DNA from: Roseovarius sp. S88
GTDB lineage: Bacteria > Pseudomonadota > Alphaproteobacteria > Rhodobacterales > Rhodobacteraceae
Assembly: GCF_037023735.1 (NCBI RefSeq)
Contig: NZ_CP146069.1
Location: forward strand, 3,451,501-3,515,500
Direction of reading: 5' to 3'
DNA length: 64,000 bases
In this document: positions 35,673 through 44,702 of the stretch, piece by piece
Layout of the letters: each line of letters opens with the position of its first letter
Numbering within the stretch: position 1 is the stretch's first letter
Position numbers and translations under genes: made by a program
Notes under the pieces: generated by a model
What the model saw: the letters and a program-made list of their open reading frames with translations, nothing else
Told to the model about the DNA's origin: nothing
Databases searched by the model: none

Positions 35673-35790
35673 AAAAATTTTCGTTTCTGCTCGTATTGAA
35701 ATACAGTTATGATTTCATTCGGGTTTTTTCGCCAGCGCCTGTAGTGATTCATGTTCTTTATCAGCGCGAATTGATCAAAACGAAAAAATT
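35673..35790. promoter_or_regulatory. Divergent glpD/glpR control region with TTTTCGTTT / AAACGAAAA elements
   Basis: The 256-bp divergent region contains AAAAATTTTCGTTT (35673-35686) and, in opposite orientation, AAACGAAAAAATT (35778-35790); the cores TTTTCGTTT and AAACGAAAA are exact inverted copies about 100 bp apart. TTCG-type half-sites are typical of DeoR-family GlpR repressors, so these may be GlpR operators for both genes. The region is short on GC and likely holds both promoters. Confidence 0.4.
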
Positions 35791-35857
35791 CGCGCGCAAT
35801 TTCCTGTCGCTTGTGGAAAAATCGCGCGACTCGGCCAACACTGAGCTTGGAGGAGAT

Positions 35858-36637
35858 ATGGGTCAAACGCTTCGAAAGCCGGAAATCATCAGCATCGCGC
35901 GACGCGAAGGCAAAGTAACTGTCGACATGCTGGTGTCGCATTTTGGGGTCACACCCCAAACCATACGCCGCGACCTCACAGAGCTGGCGGATGCCGGACA
36001 ACTTGAGCGCGTTCATGGCGGTGCGGTCTTGCCGTCAACAACTGTCAACCTGGGCTACAGCGAACGCCGCGAACTGAACCAACCTGCGAAAGTCGACATC
36101 GCTCGGCTCTGCGCGCGGCATATTCCGCATGACTGTTCTGTGTTTCTTAACATCGGCACAACGACCGAAGCCATCGCAACCGAGCTGCTGCATCATCAGG
36201 GCCTTCTAGTTGTGACCAACAACACAAACATCGCCCTTATTCTATCGGCCAACCCGAACGTCGAAGTCGTCGTTACCGGCGGGAATTTGCGGCGTTCGGA
36301 CGGCGGCCTCGTTGGCGAACTGGCCAAGCAAACTATTGAACAATTCCGGTTCGACCTGGCCGTGATTGGATGCTCAGCGCTCAGCGAAGATGGTGACATC
36401 CTGGACTTTGATATTCAGGAGGTTGGCGTAAGCAAGGCGATCATTCGTCAGAGCCAGGCAGTTTTTCTCGCTGCCGACGCCTCAAAATTCGAGCGCCGCG
36501 CTCCTGCCAAAATCGCAGACTTATCCGAAGTTGACGTGTTCTTTACTAACAGACCATTGTCCCATCGTTGTGCTCGGTTTTGTGCCACACATGGCACAAC
36601 GATCGAAGTGACGAAGGAGACACCAGTGTTGACGTGA
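35858..36637 (+). CDS. glpR: DeoR/GlpR-family transcriptional repressor
   Basis: 259 residues from the ATG at 35858, chosen because GGAGGA sits directly upstream; the longer frame to 35696 would add an unrelated tail. A DeoR helix-turn-helix (VTVDMLVSHFGVTPQTIRRDL) is followed by the sugar-phosphate-sensing DeoRC domain (NIGTTTEAIA, VTGGNLRRSDGGLVG). It is divergent from glpD and most likely represses the glycerol operon until glycerol-3-phosphate is present. Confidence 0.9.
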   Translation: MGQTLRKPEIISIARREGKVTVDMLVSHFGVTPQTIRRDLTELADAGQLERVHGGAVLPSTTVNLGYSERRELNQPAKVDIARLCARHIPHDCSVFLNIGTTTEAIATELLHHQGLLVVTNNTNIALILSANPNVEVVVTGGNLRRSDGGLVGELAKQTIEQFRFDLAVIGCSALSEDGDILDFDIQEVGVSKAIIRQSQAVFLAADASKFERRAPAKIADLSEVDVFFTNRPLSHRCARFCATHGTTIEVTKETPVLT

Positions 36638-36926
36638 TGGCAATTAGAATCGCTTGAAGGCAAATTCGCGGAAACCGTGAACAATACAAAAAGATCAACA
36701 AACATTGTTGCAGAAAACGAAATACTAAAATCTCGGATGGCGTGGAAGTAACGTAGCGTCAATCGATGAGGCGATTGAATCTCCATTTTGATTTTACAGG
36801 ATAATTTCAGTTTTGGGGTAATACAGGCGGCCCATTCCCACTGATTTTCATAACCCTCAAAGGTGATCTCAGCCTCGTGCTCTCGGGTTTCAACCAAAAC
36901 CCAAAAGAGAACTACAGGAGGAAAAA
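36638..36926. other. AT-richer intergenic stretch with no recognisable gene
   Basis: I see no convincing ORF here. Near its end a partial inverted repeat (GGGTTT / AAACCC, with flanking CTCT / AGAG) lies just upstream of the strong AGGAGG site that serves the small ORF at 36927. No terminator for glpR is evident. Confidence 0.4.
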
Positions 36927-37085
36927 ATGAGTGAACTGCTGAAACACTATGTGCCCGCCTTTGGCGCCCTGCTGACCACCAGCCAGCCCGAACCTGTGTA
37001 TGGATTGGCAGGAGCATCACACGCACCAACAACCCAAGTTTACCGTGAAGAAATCGTCGAGCTTTTTAAGGACAAACTTCGTTAA
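36927..37085 (+). CDS. Small protein of unknown function (52 aa)
   Basis: A 52-codon ORF (MSELLKHYVP to KDKLR, TAA) with a near-perfect Shine-Dalgarno (AGGAGG) seven bases before the ATG. The sequence has no known domain: a mildly hydrophobic N-terminal half and a charged C-terminal helix (REEIVELFKDKLR). It lies alone in a region of lower GC. The ribosome-binding site is the main support. Confidence 0.5.
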   Translation: MSELLKHYVPAFGALLTTSQPEPVYGLAGASHAPTTQVYREEIVELFKDKLR

Positions 37086-37248
37086 ATGTCTTCAGCCTGG
37101 GCCAACAAGCGTATCGTGCCGAAGATTGTGGGAGTCTTTCGACAAGGCCGAAATCCGTACACCCAACCTCGCATCGCGTTTTGGAAGGTTCCAATTCCTC
37201 ATTCGACACAAAAAGCACGGAAGAAACGCAATTCCAGTCTGTCCCTGC

Positions 37249-38094
37249 CTATCCAGAAAACAAAATAGCCATTAGTCCAATGACGAACGAGAGAAACAAG
37301 ACGTACGCAACGATTATCGAGCTGCTTGATTTTTCCCTTTCAAACGGCGTTCTTCGCTCATGAATGAAATCAGAGCTGGTGTCTGCACTACTACTGCTGG
37401 TCACAGCAGCGCTCTGGTTCAACGCCCGGTTCTGGCTGCGCTGATGGCGAGTTGCTGATCTCCGGTATGCACCGCTATCTTCTCGAGTGTCTTGTTGAAT
37501 CGCCGTTTCTTTGAGCACTTGAGCAGGTTTGATCTGATGATTGTCGGCACCTATCGGTTTTCTGCGAACGGAGGAAAAGACGTGCGGCTTCGATCCTGGC
37601 AACGCGCCCAGACAACTGGAGTCTGCAGGTGCCGTTTTCAACAACGCCTGAGCTTCCGAAGCCAGTTCTCGAAAGTCACTCGTAAGCTGTGCCTTTACAT
37701 TCAGCAAATACCGGGCTGCGCCAAATCTGAGCCGCAGAATTTCTTCTTCTTTTTTCACCTGCACAAGAAGGCTTGACATTGCGTAAAGTGCGAAATCCTG
37801 CGGACTAAAGTCTTTGCGCGATGTTTTCATACGGCGATACGCTGCCTCAAAAAGTATGAGGAGCTGATTGTTCGGCGGAGAGACGATATCTTCACCGACA
37901 TACATTGAGATAGCACGTAGTGCTTCCCCGAAACAGAACGCCCGTTTGCGCTCCTCCGTAATAAGCGCAATGGGTTCAAATTCCGCAGAAGATTTCTCCA
38001 CAGCATTCAGCACTCGACCATGAACAGCCGATGATAGTTTTCGAGTTGTTTTGAACAAGGCCCCAACCCTAAGATTCGAGCGCCAGTCTAACAT
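37249..38094 (-). CDS. Hypothetical protein with C-terminal membrane anchor
   Basis: A 281-residue protein that I do not recognise. Residues 1-150 are helical and mixed charge (KKEEEILRLRFGAARYLLNVKAQL); 180-250 are Ser/Arg/Gln-rich and probably disordered; and 256-279 is a single hydrophobic helix ending two residues before the C-terminus, which is a tail-anchor arrangement with the bulk in the cytoplasm. Codon use and base composition are more AT-rich than the surrounding core genes, which suggests acquired DNA or weak conservation. No operon partners. Confidence 0.6.
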   Translation of the reverse strand: MLDWRSNLRVGALFKTTRKLSSAVHGRVLNAVEKSSAEFEPIALITEERKRAFCFGEALRAISMYVGEDIVSPPNNQLLILFEAAYRRMKTSRKDFSPQDFALYAMSSLLVQVKKEEEILRLRFGAARYLLNVKAQLTSDFRELASEAQALLKTAPADSSCLGALPGSKPHVFSSVRRKPIGADNHQIKPAQVLKETAIQQDTREDSGAYRRSATRHQRSQNRALNQSAAVTSSSSADTSSDFIHERRTPFEREKSSSSIIVAYVLFLSFVIGLMAILFSG

Positions 38095-38305
38095 CCCGCG
38101 AGCAAGGTTAGGTAGGTCGAATAAGACTTCTATTTCACTTTTTTGATAGCTAAATAGATAGTCTGGATAGATGGCAGCTCCTTTCCTGGATGCACAAGGC
38201 TGACCATCTGTTCTTCACCACCATCCAATGCTTTGAAAACGCAAGACTTCGTTGCGCTTTTTGTGATATCTTGCCCTCTGACATGTCTTCCCACGCGACA
38301 TCCGT

Positions 38306-39079
38306 TTAGGCCTTGCGACGTGCCAGTATGCTTTCAACACGTTTCCCATAAATTCTGATGTTGATCTCATCGTCAATTACGCGGTCTGGTTGTTCGTCGT
38401 AGGTTAGGATGGCGGAGATACGGGGACGATTGCCTTCGACTTGTGTTACTCCGTGCAGCGAATACCCGCCTCGAAAGAGCGTGAAGGTTCCCGCACCGCG
38501 CGCGAATGTTTGCGCCTGCGACACGTCGCCGGCCAAGAGGTTATCGACGGCCATTCGGTTTTCGGTATCGTCAGTGCGCGAATTGGGAAGAAACGTGAAC
38601 TCGCCGCCCACTTCGGCCGCTTGCAATAACAGTGTGACAGTGCACTCCGTGGTGTCATAGTGCCAAGCATGCCGACTCCCAGGGTGCAGGGCGACAATGT
38701 TCAGCGCCTGAAATTCATCAGCACAACGATAGAGCTGATCCTTCATCTGAACCCTGCGCACAAATTCGGTCAGGATATCAGAGCGGTAAAGTTGCTTAAG
38801 CTTGGTATCCGCCGGAATTTGGTCATCGGCCAATTGCACAGCGATATGGGTTACTTCTTTCCTGCGTATATCATCCTCAGGCAGCGATGGGTCGATTGCG
38901 CCTTGATAGATGTTGCGTTTGACATGTAGCACATCAGCCGACGGCAAGAGCTCATTCGCCTCGGAGTTAAGCAAGACCAGCGCATCATCGTGGATGAACC
39001 CGCTAAGGTTGCACCAGCCATTTGCCTTCATGTTCCGCTGACAATCCGCCAGAAATTTTGCACCGGGTCCACGTTCCAA
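38306..39079 (-). CDS. Fe(II)/2-oxoglutarate-dependent oxygenase-like protein, abnormal 5' end
   Basis: 257 residues from TTG at 39079. An Fe(II) triad His140-x-Asp142 and His209 (HYDTTE ... YSLHGV), followed by an Arg at 218/220 for 2-oxoglutarate, marks a DSBH dioxygenase. The reading frame remains coding-like upstream of the TTG (LDLVNLDRYPIED) for 24 codons to a TGA at 39152-39154, but contains no ATG, GTG or TTG there. The native start may therefore be lost, or a frameshift lies upstream. Substrate unknown. Confidence 0.72.
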   Translation of the reverse strand: MERGPGAKFLADCQRNMKANGWCNLSGFIHDDALVLLNSEANELLPSADVLHVKRNIYQGAIDPSLPEDDIRRKEVTHIAVQLADDQIPADTKLKQLYRSDILTEFVRRVQMKDQLYRCADEFQALNIVALHPGSRHAWHYDTTECTVTLLLQAAEVGGEFTFLPNSRTDDTENRMAVDNLLAGDVSQAQTFARGAGTFTLFRGGYSLHGVTQVEGNRPRISAILTYDEQPDRVIDDEINIRIYGKRVESILARRKA

Positions 39080-39376
39080 ATCCTCGATCGGGTAACGATC
39101 GAGGTTGACTAAGTCCAGTGCGATATCTTGGCGGATCTCGTTGCATACCTTTCATCTTTAGCGCCACCACCTCCCCAACGGCAACAACGGCGTAGTCCGA
39201 CAACAGAATGCGGTGAGCTTCAAGGGCATTTCTTGCCGTTAACAGCTAAACCGCAGTCATACGACTGCCCAAAACAACCTGGCGCGAACAAAGTATTGGA
39301 CTTCAGCTAACGCTTTTCCGTCCATACACCGTTGTCCCATGCGCACGAACGCCAAGCGTATCGATCTTTAAGGGGA

Positions 39377-39452
<76 letters not shown>

Positions 39453-39563
39453 TTTCTTGACGCTGAACCAACGGCTAAGCGTGCGACGCTATCTAAGGAA
39501 AGCACCGCACAGGATCAAGGGTAAATTCCTGCGCGGCATGCCTCTTTCGCCAACAGCGATCAG

Positions 39564-39893
39564 TTAACTGTCGTCGTCGTCCTGTGCGACATCGGCAATC
39601 TCATCGAGCGAGACATTATCCTCTTCATCATCATCGTCCAGAACGTCGTCTCCAAGATCAACGTCCACATCGACATCCTCATCATCATCGAGAATTTCGT
39701 CATCGACTTTTGCGGTCTTCAGTTTCTTGGTTTCGGCGTCTTCTGCATCCGCCGCGATAGACCGGCTTTTGCCAGCATGCATCTCGACAACCTCGCCCGT
39801 GTAGGGACTGACGATTGGGTCCTTGTTCAGGTCGTAAAAGCGTTTACCGGTCGTTGGGCAAAGACGCTTCACGCCCCATTCTTCCTTGGGCAT
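39564..39893 (-). CDS. TIGR02300 family acidic protein
   Basis: 109 residues from the ATG at 39893, selected because AAAGGGGATT precedes it and the family begins MPKEEWG; a longer frame to 39947 is unlikely. The conserved N-terminal half (GVKRLCPTTGKRFYDLNKDPIVSPYTGE) resembles the family common in alphaproteobacteria. The C-terminal half is almost entirely Asp/Glu (very acidic). Function is unknown. Confidence 0.88.
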   Translation of the reverse strand: MPKEEWGVKRLCPTTGKRFYDLNKDPIVSPYTGEVVEMHAGKSRSIAADAEDAETKKLKTAKVDDEILDDDEDVDVDVDLGDDVLDDDDEEDNVSLDEIADVAQDDDDS

Positions 39894-40008
39894 GGTAATC
39901 CCCTTTGGCATCTCTTTGTCTTGCAGACGATCCGCGTGCCCTGCCATAAGACGAAAGAGGTGTCAAAGGCTTTGACGCGAACAGTATGGTCATAATCTGC
40001 GAGGTCAT

Positions 40009-40713
40009 ATGGGCCAACACGTCCTGCCGGGCAACCCCCCTATTGCAATAACCCTGCGCCGGTCCAGTCGGGCGCGCCGAATTTCGCTTCGTGTCTCAGG
40101 GGTGGACGGGCGTGTGACGCTGACTTTACCCAACAACGTAACGCAAAAAGAAGGCCTCGCATTTGCTGAAGACAAATCTGGCTGGCTGCGGAAACAACTC
40201 GATCGTCACCCTGAACTTGAATGCGTTAAGTTGGGAACAGAGCTGCCCGTCGAGGGGCGTCGTCTGCGCATTGCGCAAGGCAGCGGCAAATGCGTCACCT
40301 GCGACACAGGGATGATCTACGTCCCCGGCCCAACGCATACGATTGCTGCACGCCTACAAGGGTGGCTCAAAGTACAGGCCCGCGAAAAGCTGGTCCAAGC
40401 CTCCGATCACTACGCGGCAATACTTGGCAGAACCTACTCGAAGGTCGCGTTGCGCGATACGAGGTCCAGATGGGGGTCTTGCACGCATCAGGGCGGGTTG
40501 ATGTACTCGTGGCGCTTGATCCTCGCGCCGCCTGAAGTGTTGGATTATGTCGCAGCCCATGAAGTGGCGCATCTGGTCGAAATGAATCACTCATCTCGAT
40601 TCTGGTCGACCGTCGAAAACATATGCCCTGGCTTCGAACAACCGAGGCGTTGGCTGCGAGACCAAGGAACAACATTGCACCGATACAGATTTGAATCTCA
40701 ACCACAGGATTGA
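40009..40713 (+). CDS. M48-like / YgjP-type (DUF45) metallopeptidase
   Basis: The 234-residue protein has the DUF45 arrangement: a zinc motif HEVAH (184-188) with a third ligand His194 in HSSRFW, and SRWGSC before it. Such proteins are thought to be zinc-dependent peptidases (SprT-like), with uncertain substrates. GAGGTC precedes the ATG. It is followed after 24 bp by a GntR regulator on the same strand. Confidence 0.86.
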   Translation: MGQHVLPGNPPIAITLRRSSRARRISLRVSGVDGRVTLTLPNNVTQKEGLAFAEDKSGWLRKQLDRHPELECVKLGTELPVEGRRLRIAQGSGKCVTCDTGMIYVPGPTHTIAARLQGWLKVQAREKLVQASDHYAAILGRTYSKVALRDTRSRWGSCTHQGGLMYSWRLILAPPEVLDYVAAHEVAHLVEMNHSSRFWSTVENICPGFEQPRRWLRDQGTTLHRYRFESQPQD

Positions 40714-40720
40714 CCACATC

Positions 40721-40742
40721 GCCATTTGTGATCACAAATGGC
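40721..40742. promoter_or_regulatory. 22-bp perfect palindrome over the GntR start codon (candidate operator)
   Basis: GCCATTTGTGATCACAAATGGC reads the same on both strands (11-bp arms, no spacer). It includes the ATG at 40738 and ends two bases before the alternative ATG at 40744. The TTGTGATCACAA core resembles GntR-family operators in symmetry, so autorepression is likely. In mRNA it would also form a hairpin that hides the start. Confidence 0.6.
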
Positions 40743-41415
40743 CATGGTATCTTCTCAACGCCCAGAAGTTTTCGCACCGCCTGGCACCGCGCAGTCAGGT
40801 TCCGCTCATGACCGCGTCTACCGCGGCCTGCGTGCACGCATCATGCATGGTGAACTCAGGCCAGCCCAACCTTTGACGTTGCGTGGTATCGGCGCGGAAT
40901 ATAGTGTCTCCATGACCCCTGCCCGCGAGGCAGTCAGACGCCTTTCTGCCGAGGGCGCGTTGAGTGTTTCAAGCTCCGGCAGGGTCACGGCCCCCGATCT
41001 GGCCAACGAACGTATCGAAGAACTGGCCGCCCTACGTGCACTGATCGAAGTCGAACTGGCCAGCCGCGCTCTACCACGCGCCCATATCGCCCTTATTGAT
41101 CGTCTCAACAGCATCAACGCCCGCGTGGCTGACATGATCTCGCAGCAGGACGCTGTTGGCTATATCCGTGCCAATCTGGAGTTCCACAGAACGCTTTACT
41201 TGCGTGCGCAGGCACCTGCGATGCTTGCCATGGCGGAAACCGTCTGGCTGCAACTTGGTCCCACGATGCGCGCGCTGTATGGGCGTTTGCGACACAAAGA
41301 ACCCCCGCGCTACCATCGTCTTATGATTGCGGCACTCAAGGCAGGGGACGAACCGGGACTGCGCCTCGCTGTACGCTCGGACGTCACGCAAGGGTTGAAG
41401 ATGTTGCTGGGATAA
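40738..41415 (+). CDS. GntR-family transcriptional regulator (FCD domain)
   Basis: 225 residues with an N-terminal winged helix (DRVYRGLRARIMHGELRPAQPLTLRGIGAEYSVSMTPAREAVRRL) and a C-terminal FCD ligand domain (about 100-220, with HRTLYLRAQ). It should bind a small carboxylate and DNA. Start choice: ATG at 40738 or 40744 (two codons shorter); the first is inside a perfect palindrome and no clear Shine-Dalgarno is present for either. Targets unknown. Confidence 0.86.
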   Translation: MAMVSSQRPEVFAPPGTAQSGSAHDRVYRGLRARIMHGELRPAQPLTLRGIGAEYSVSMTPAREAVRRLSAEGALSVSSSGRVTAPDLANERIEELAALRALIEVELASRALPRAHIALIDRLNSINARVADMISQQDAVGYIRANLEFHRTLYLRAQAPAMLAMAETVWLQLGPTMRALYGRLRHKEPPRYHRLMIAALKAGDEPGLRLAVRSDVTQGLKMLLG

Positions 41416-41544
41416 GTTTGCCGCGCCAAAAATAACCTTTTTGCAACAGTTTCAAAGACATCCGTAGTTTCTTGCTTGTCGGAAATTGCCCCCTAAGAGT
41501 GAGTGGTTATTATTGAGTTCTACATTAAGTAGAAAGATGCAAAA

Positions 41545-42042
41545 ATGATCAAGAAATTCGCGGCTTTTGGACTTGGCTTGGCGGTTTTGTCCGGGTGCTC
41601 GGCACCCCAGACTTCGGCAATCACGTCCCCACCGGTCAACCCAGTTTACAATAGCGCTGGTAAGGCCCTGACGCCGAATAAGTTGATCAAAAACGAGATA
41701 CGCACATTCGAAAACGGCTCGGGCGGTCGCACCGAACTCGTCGGCGTGCCCTGCAAAATTTCGACTTCATTATACACCATAGACGTTGTGACGCCTGCTT
41801 TTGCGAACGTGCCGAGTTTTGCCGACAAGACACCCGACGCCACGTTCACCTGTGTATATAACGATGAAACCAAATCCAGAGTTCAAAAACCAATCAACCT
41901 TACAGAGCTGGAAAAGACAAAGGGATCAGAGTTCTTTGGCGTCATTGGCGTTGTGGTCGCAGCAGCAGTTGCAGACGCGGCTACCAAAGACGAGGACAGC
42001 GTTTTCACGTACTCGCTTTTCGTTATGAATTTTAGAGACTGA
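41545..42042 (+). CDS. Putative lipoprotein of unknown function
   Basis: The 165-residue protein begins with a lipoprotein signal peptide: MIKK, a hydrophobic stretch and the lipobox LSGC (Cys18). The mature part is hydrophilic and Thr/Pro-rich, with a weakly hydrophobic Ala/Val segment near residue 133-145. No known domain. Probably exported and lipid-anchored. The gene stands alone and is convergent with accA. Confidence 0.75.
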   Translation: MIKKFAAFGLGLAVLSGCSAPQTSAITSPPVNPVYNSAGKALTPNKLIKNEIRTFENGSGGRTELVGVPCKISTSLYTIDVVTPAFANVPSFADKTPDATFTCVYNDETKSRVQKPINLTELEKTKGSEFFGVIGVVVAAAVADAATKDEDSVFTYSLFVMNFRD

Positions 42043-42070
42043 TCAGTGCGGAAGGGAGGTCACTTTCTTC

Positions 42071-43033
42071 TCACGCCGCCAAACCTTGCGACCCCATCGA
42101 AAGAAACTTTTTGCGGCGGTCTTCAACCAGTGCCGCGGGGCTCTTGTCAGAAAGCTGTTTGAGCATTTGCTCAATCGCTCGCCCTACGGACTCGATTGCT
42201 GCCCGCGGGTCACGGTGCGCCCCACCCAACGGCTCATTGATCACCTTGTCTGCCACACCGAGCTTGGTCAGATCCTGCGCTGTCAATCGCAGCGCTTCGG
42301 CCGCCTCGCGCATTTTCTCGGCGTCTTTCCACAGTATGGACGCACAGCCCTCTGGGCTGATCACCGAATAAATCGAATGCTCCAGCATCGCCACGCGGTT
42401 TGCGCTGGCAAACGCCACGGCGCCGCCCGAACCTCCTTCGCCTATAATCACGCTGATAAGCGGTACACCAATGCGCAAACACATTTCGGTGGACCGGGCG
42501 ATCGCTTCACTTTGACCCCGCTCCTCTGCACCCTTTCCGGGATATGCACCGGGCGTATCGACCAGCGTGATAACCGGCAACCCAAAGCGATCCGCTAAAT
42601 CCATCAATCGGATCGCCTTGCGGTACCCTTCGGGTCGCGCCATGCCAAAATTGCGTTCAATTCGGCTTTTGGTATCCGTGCCCTTTTCGTGACCGATGAC
42701 CACCACTGGCGTGTCGTTGAAACGCGCCAATCCACCCATAACAGCCTGATCATCCGCAAAATTACGGTCCCCAGCCAACGGTGTATATTCTGAAAAGAGC
42801 GCTTTGATATAGTCCTGGCAATGCGGTCGATCCGGATGACGCGCGACCTGGCATTTTCGCCACGGTGTCAGAGACTTGTACAGATCCACGAGCAAGTCGG
42901 ATGCTTTACGATCCAGGGCTGCAGCCTCAGCCTCGACATCCATTTCTTCGTTTGTACGCGCCATCGCGCGGAGTTCTTCCGCCTTGCCTTCGATCTCCGC
43001 CAAAGGCTTTTCGAAGTCGAGATAGTTCGTCAT
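42071..43033 (-). CDS. accA: Acetyl-CoA carboxylase carboxyltransferase subunit alpha
   Basis: 320 residues from the ATG at 43033 ([11 protein letters not shown]), the usual length and start of AccA; a longer frame to 43141 adds an unrelated tail. The crotonase-fold carboxyltransferase domain carries GEGGSGGA and the family's [12 protein letters not shown] segment. It transfers carboxyl from carboxybiotin to acetyl-CoA with AccD, the first step of fatty-acid synthesis. Confidence 0.95.
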   Translation of the reverse strand: MTNYLDFEKPLAEIEGKAEELRAMARTNEEMDVEAEAAALDRKASDLLVDLYKSLTPWRKCQVARHPDRPHCQDYIKALFSEYTPLAGDRNFADDQAVMGGLARFNDTPVVVIGHEKGTDTKSRIERNFGMARPEGYRKAIRLMDLADRFGLPVITLVDTPGAYPGKGAEERGQSEAIARSTEMCLRIGVPLISVIIGEGGSGGAVAFASANRVAMLEHSIYSVISPEGCASILWKDAEKMREAAEALRLTAQDLTKLGVADKVINEPLGGAHRDPRAAIESVGRAIEQMLKQLSDKSPAALVEDRRKKFLSMGSQGLAA

Positions 43034-43094
43034 GGCCATTCCCTGCACCGATATCCGCTTTGGCAGGATGGATATATTGAATGCTGGGGTCCTT

Positions 43095-43727
43095 TCAACT
43101 GACTTTCGCCGCACCCAAAGCGAGAAGCGTTTCCAGAGCAAGCTTTGGCGAACTGAGCACCGGTGGCTTTACATGGGTCAGTTTTTCCGCTGCACCCGCC
43201 ATCGAAACCTGTGCAAGAACCACGACTGTGATCTCATGGATCTCCAACAGGACCTCCTCGACGGATTTGGCAATCTCAAGCGCGAATTGGTTCACCTCGC
43301 CCGCTTCAAAGATCGGCCAGAGATGTGACAACGAGAGATATTCAATATCCTGCTCGGTTCCAGCCTCCTCAATCGCCCGCTGCAAAAGCAAGCGACTGGG
43401 CTCCACCGTGCTGTCGAGACAATAGACCAATAGCGCCCTTCCCCCGAGTTGCGCTGCAGCTTGCATCATAGGCAAATCAATGCGCAGCGCGCCCGCTGCT
43501 TCGGCCATCGGTCCAATCGTCGAACAGGTGCAAAGAACAGGTCCTTCAATTTGCCGCAAATGACTGTCGATTTCGGTCCAAAGATCACCGCCTTTGCCGT
43601 CGCGTGCGCGGTCCAGCCAATGTTCGTGGACATGGTGAACAATTTCGACCCCAGGCGCGATTGAATCCCGCAGACGGTCAAATGCTTCGCAATGAACCCG
43701 GGCTGTATGGAGGAGATGCACACTCAT
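43095..43727 (-). CDS. Aspartate/glutamate racemase-like protein lacking the second catalytic Cys
   Basis: The 210-residue protein has the layout of the Asp/Glu/hydantoin racemase fold, with a Cys-containing loop (VLCTCSTIG) in the first half. Where the second catalytic Cys is expected in the C-terminal half (GCTH-like), it reads [10 protein letters not shown]. That suggests a different reaction or loss of racemase activity. It lies just upstream of accA on the same strand. Substrate unknown. Confidence 0.62.
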   Translation of the reverse strand: MSVHLLHTARVHCEAFDRLRDSIAPGVEIVHHVHEHWLDRARDGKGGDLWTEIDSHLRQIEGPVLCTCSTIGPMAEAAGALRIDLPMMQAAAQLGGRALLVYCLDSTVEPSRLLLQRAIEEAGTEQDIEYLSLSHLWPIFEAGEVNQFALEIAKSVEEVLLEIHEITVVVLAQVSMAGAAEKLTHVKPPVLSSPKLALETLLALGAAKVS

Positions 43728-43928
43728 AACGCTCCACTACCATGAGGGCCAATGTCGGGCCATAGCATCCGTGAGACGACGGAATGACATCCTAATTCCA
43801 CCATTTTCCCACTAAATTGCGCTCCAAGCCTCCGCTTTCCCCCCAGATATGCCTTGGGGATTGAACTTTGATTGCCTATTATAACTCCAGACCCGGGTAA
43901 ACGGGCGCAACCAATGAGGCTTCAGGAC

Positions 43929-44594
43929 ATGAGCATTATTCGCAAAACCCCTTTGATTCTCGCGAGCGTTTCGCTCGGTTTGATTGCAGCGTGCACAAGC
44001 CCTGCACATCTTAATGAAAACGATCCCAACAAGAACGCCAAGTCCGGCGCGCTTCTGGGCGGTATTCTCGGCGCTGGTGTTGGCGCGCTCGTCAGCGACG
44101 ACAAAGGCAAAGGCGCTGTGATCGGCGGCGTTGTCGGAGCGGCCGGTGGCGTAGTTGCAGGGAGTCTTCTTGACGAACAAGAGTCCAAGCTGCGCCAGAG
44201 CCTCGGCAATGACGATGTCACAATCACCAACACAGGTGATCGGCTGATCGTATCACTGCCACAGGATATTCTCTTTGATGTGGATAGCTCGACTGTCTAT
44301 CCCGCCCTGCGCAATGACCTGCTGAAAGTTGCTGCAAACCTGCAAGAGTATCCGGACAGTTCTGTGCAAATTGTCGGTCATACAGACAACAGCGGTGGCG
44401 CCGCCTATAACCAGGCGCTTTCGGAACGGCGGGCGAACTCGGTTGCCGATGTTATCATGGATGGCGGCGTCGACTTCAATCGCATTCAAACCATCGGTCG
44501 TGGCGAGGATCAGCCCATCGCGTCCAACCTGACCGAAGAAGGCAAAGCACAAAACCGCCGCGTTGAGATCGTGATCTTGCCGAACGCGGCATAG
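43929..44594 (+). CDS. OmpA-family peptidoglycan-associated lipoprotein
   Basis: 221 residues from the ATG at 43929, chosen because CAGGA precedes it; longer frames exist. Lipoprotein signal with the lipobox LIAAC, then a Gly-rich region (GALLGGILGAGVGALVSDDKGKGAVIGG, glycine-zipper type, probably membrane-associated) and a C-terminal OmpA domain (about 110-215; VGHTDNSGGAAYNQALSERRA) that binds peptidoglycan. An outer-membrane tether. A terminator follows. Confidence 0.9.
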   Translation: MSIIRKTPLILASVSLGLIAACTSPAHLNENDPNKNAKSGALLGGILGAGVGALVSDDKGKGAVIGGVVGAAGGVVAGSLLDEQESKLRQSLGNDDVTITNTGDRLIVSLPQDILFDVDSSTVYPALRNDLLKVAANLQEYPDSSVQIVGHTDNSGGAAYNQALSERRANSVADVIMDGGVDFNRIQTIGRGEDQPIASNLTEEGKAQNRRVEIVILPNAA

Positions 44595-44617
44595 GTCATC
44601 CCATCCAAGGTGAACAA

Positions 44618-44649
44618 AACCGGGCGCGAAATACGCCCGGTTCTTCTTT
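44618..44649 (+). terminator. Rho-independent terminator after the OmpA-like lipoprotein
   Basis: A 9-bp stem (AACCGGGCG / CGCCCGGTT) with a 7-nt loop is followed by CTTCTTT. It ends the OmpA-like transcript 24 bp past its stop. Confidence 0.85.
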
Positions 44650-44702
44650 ACGATAGACCTTTACAAGCATCGCAGTAATCTGGTCCTCCAACTGGGAGGC
44701 GC

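Noticed and set aside
37000..37275. Plus-strand 91-codon ORF overlapping the 52-codon small ORF
   Set aside because: No Shine-Dalgarno, different frame from the well-supported small ORF, and no recognisable domain.
39003..39203. Minus-strand 66-codon ORF with ATG overlapping the 2OG oxygenase start
   Set aside because: It runs in another frame over sequence that reads as the oxygenase N-terminus; kept only as a hint that a frameshift may exist there.
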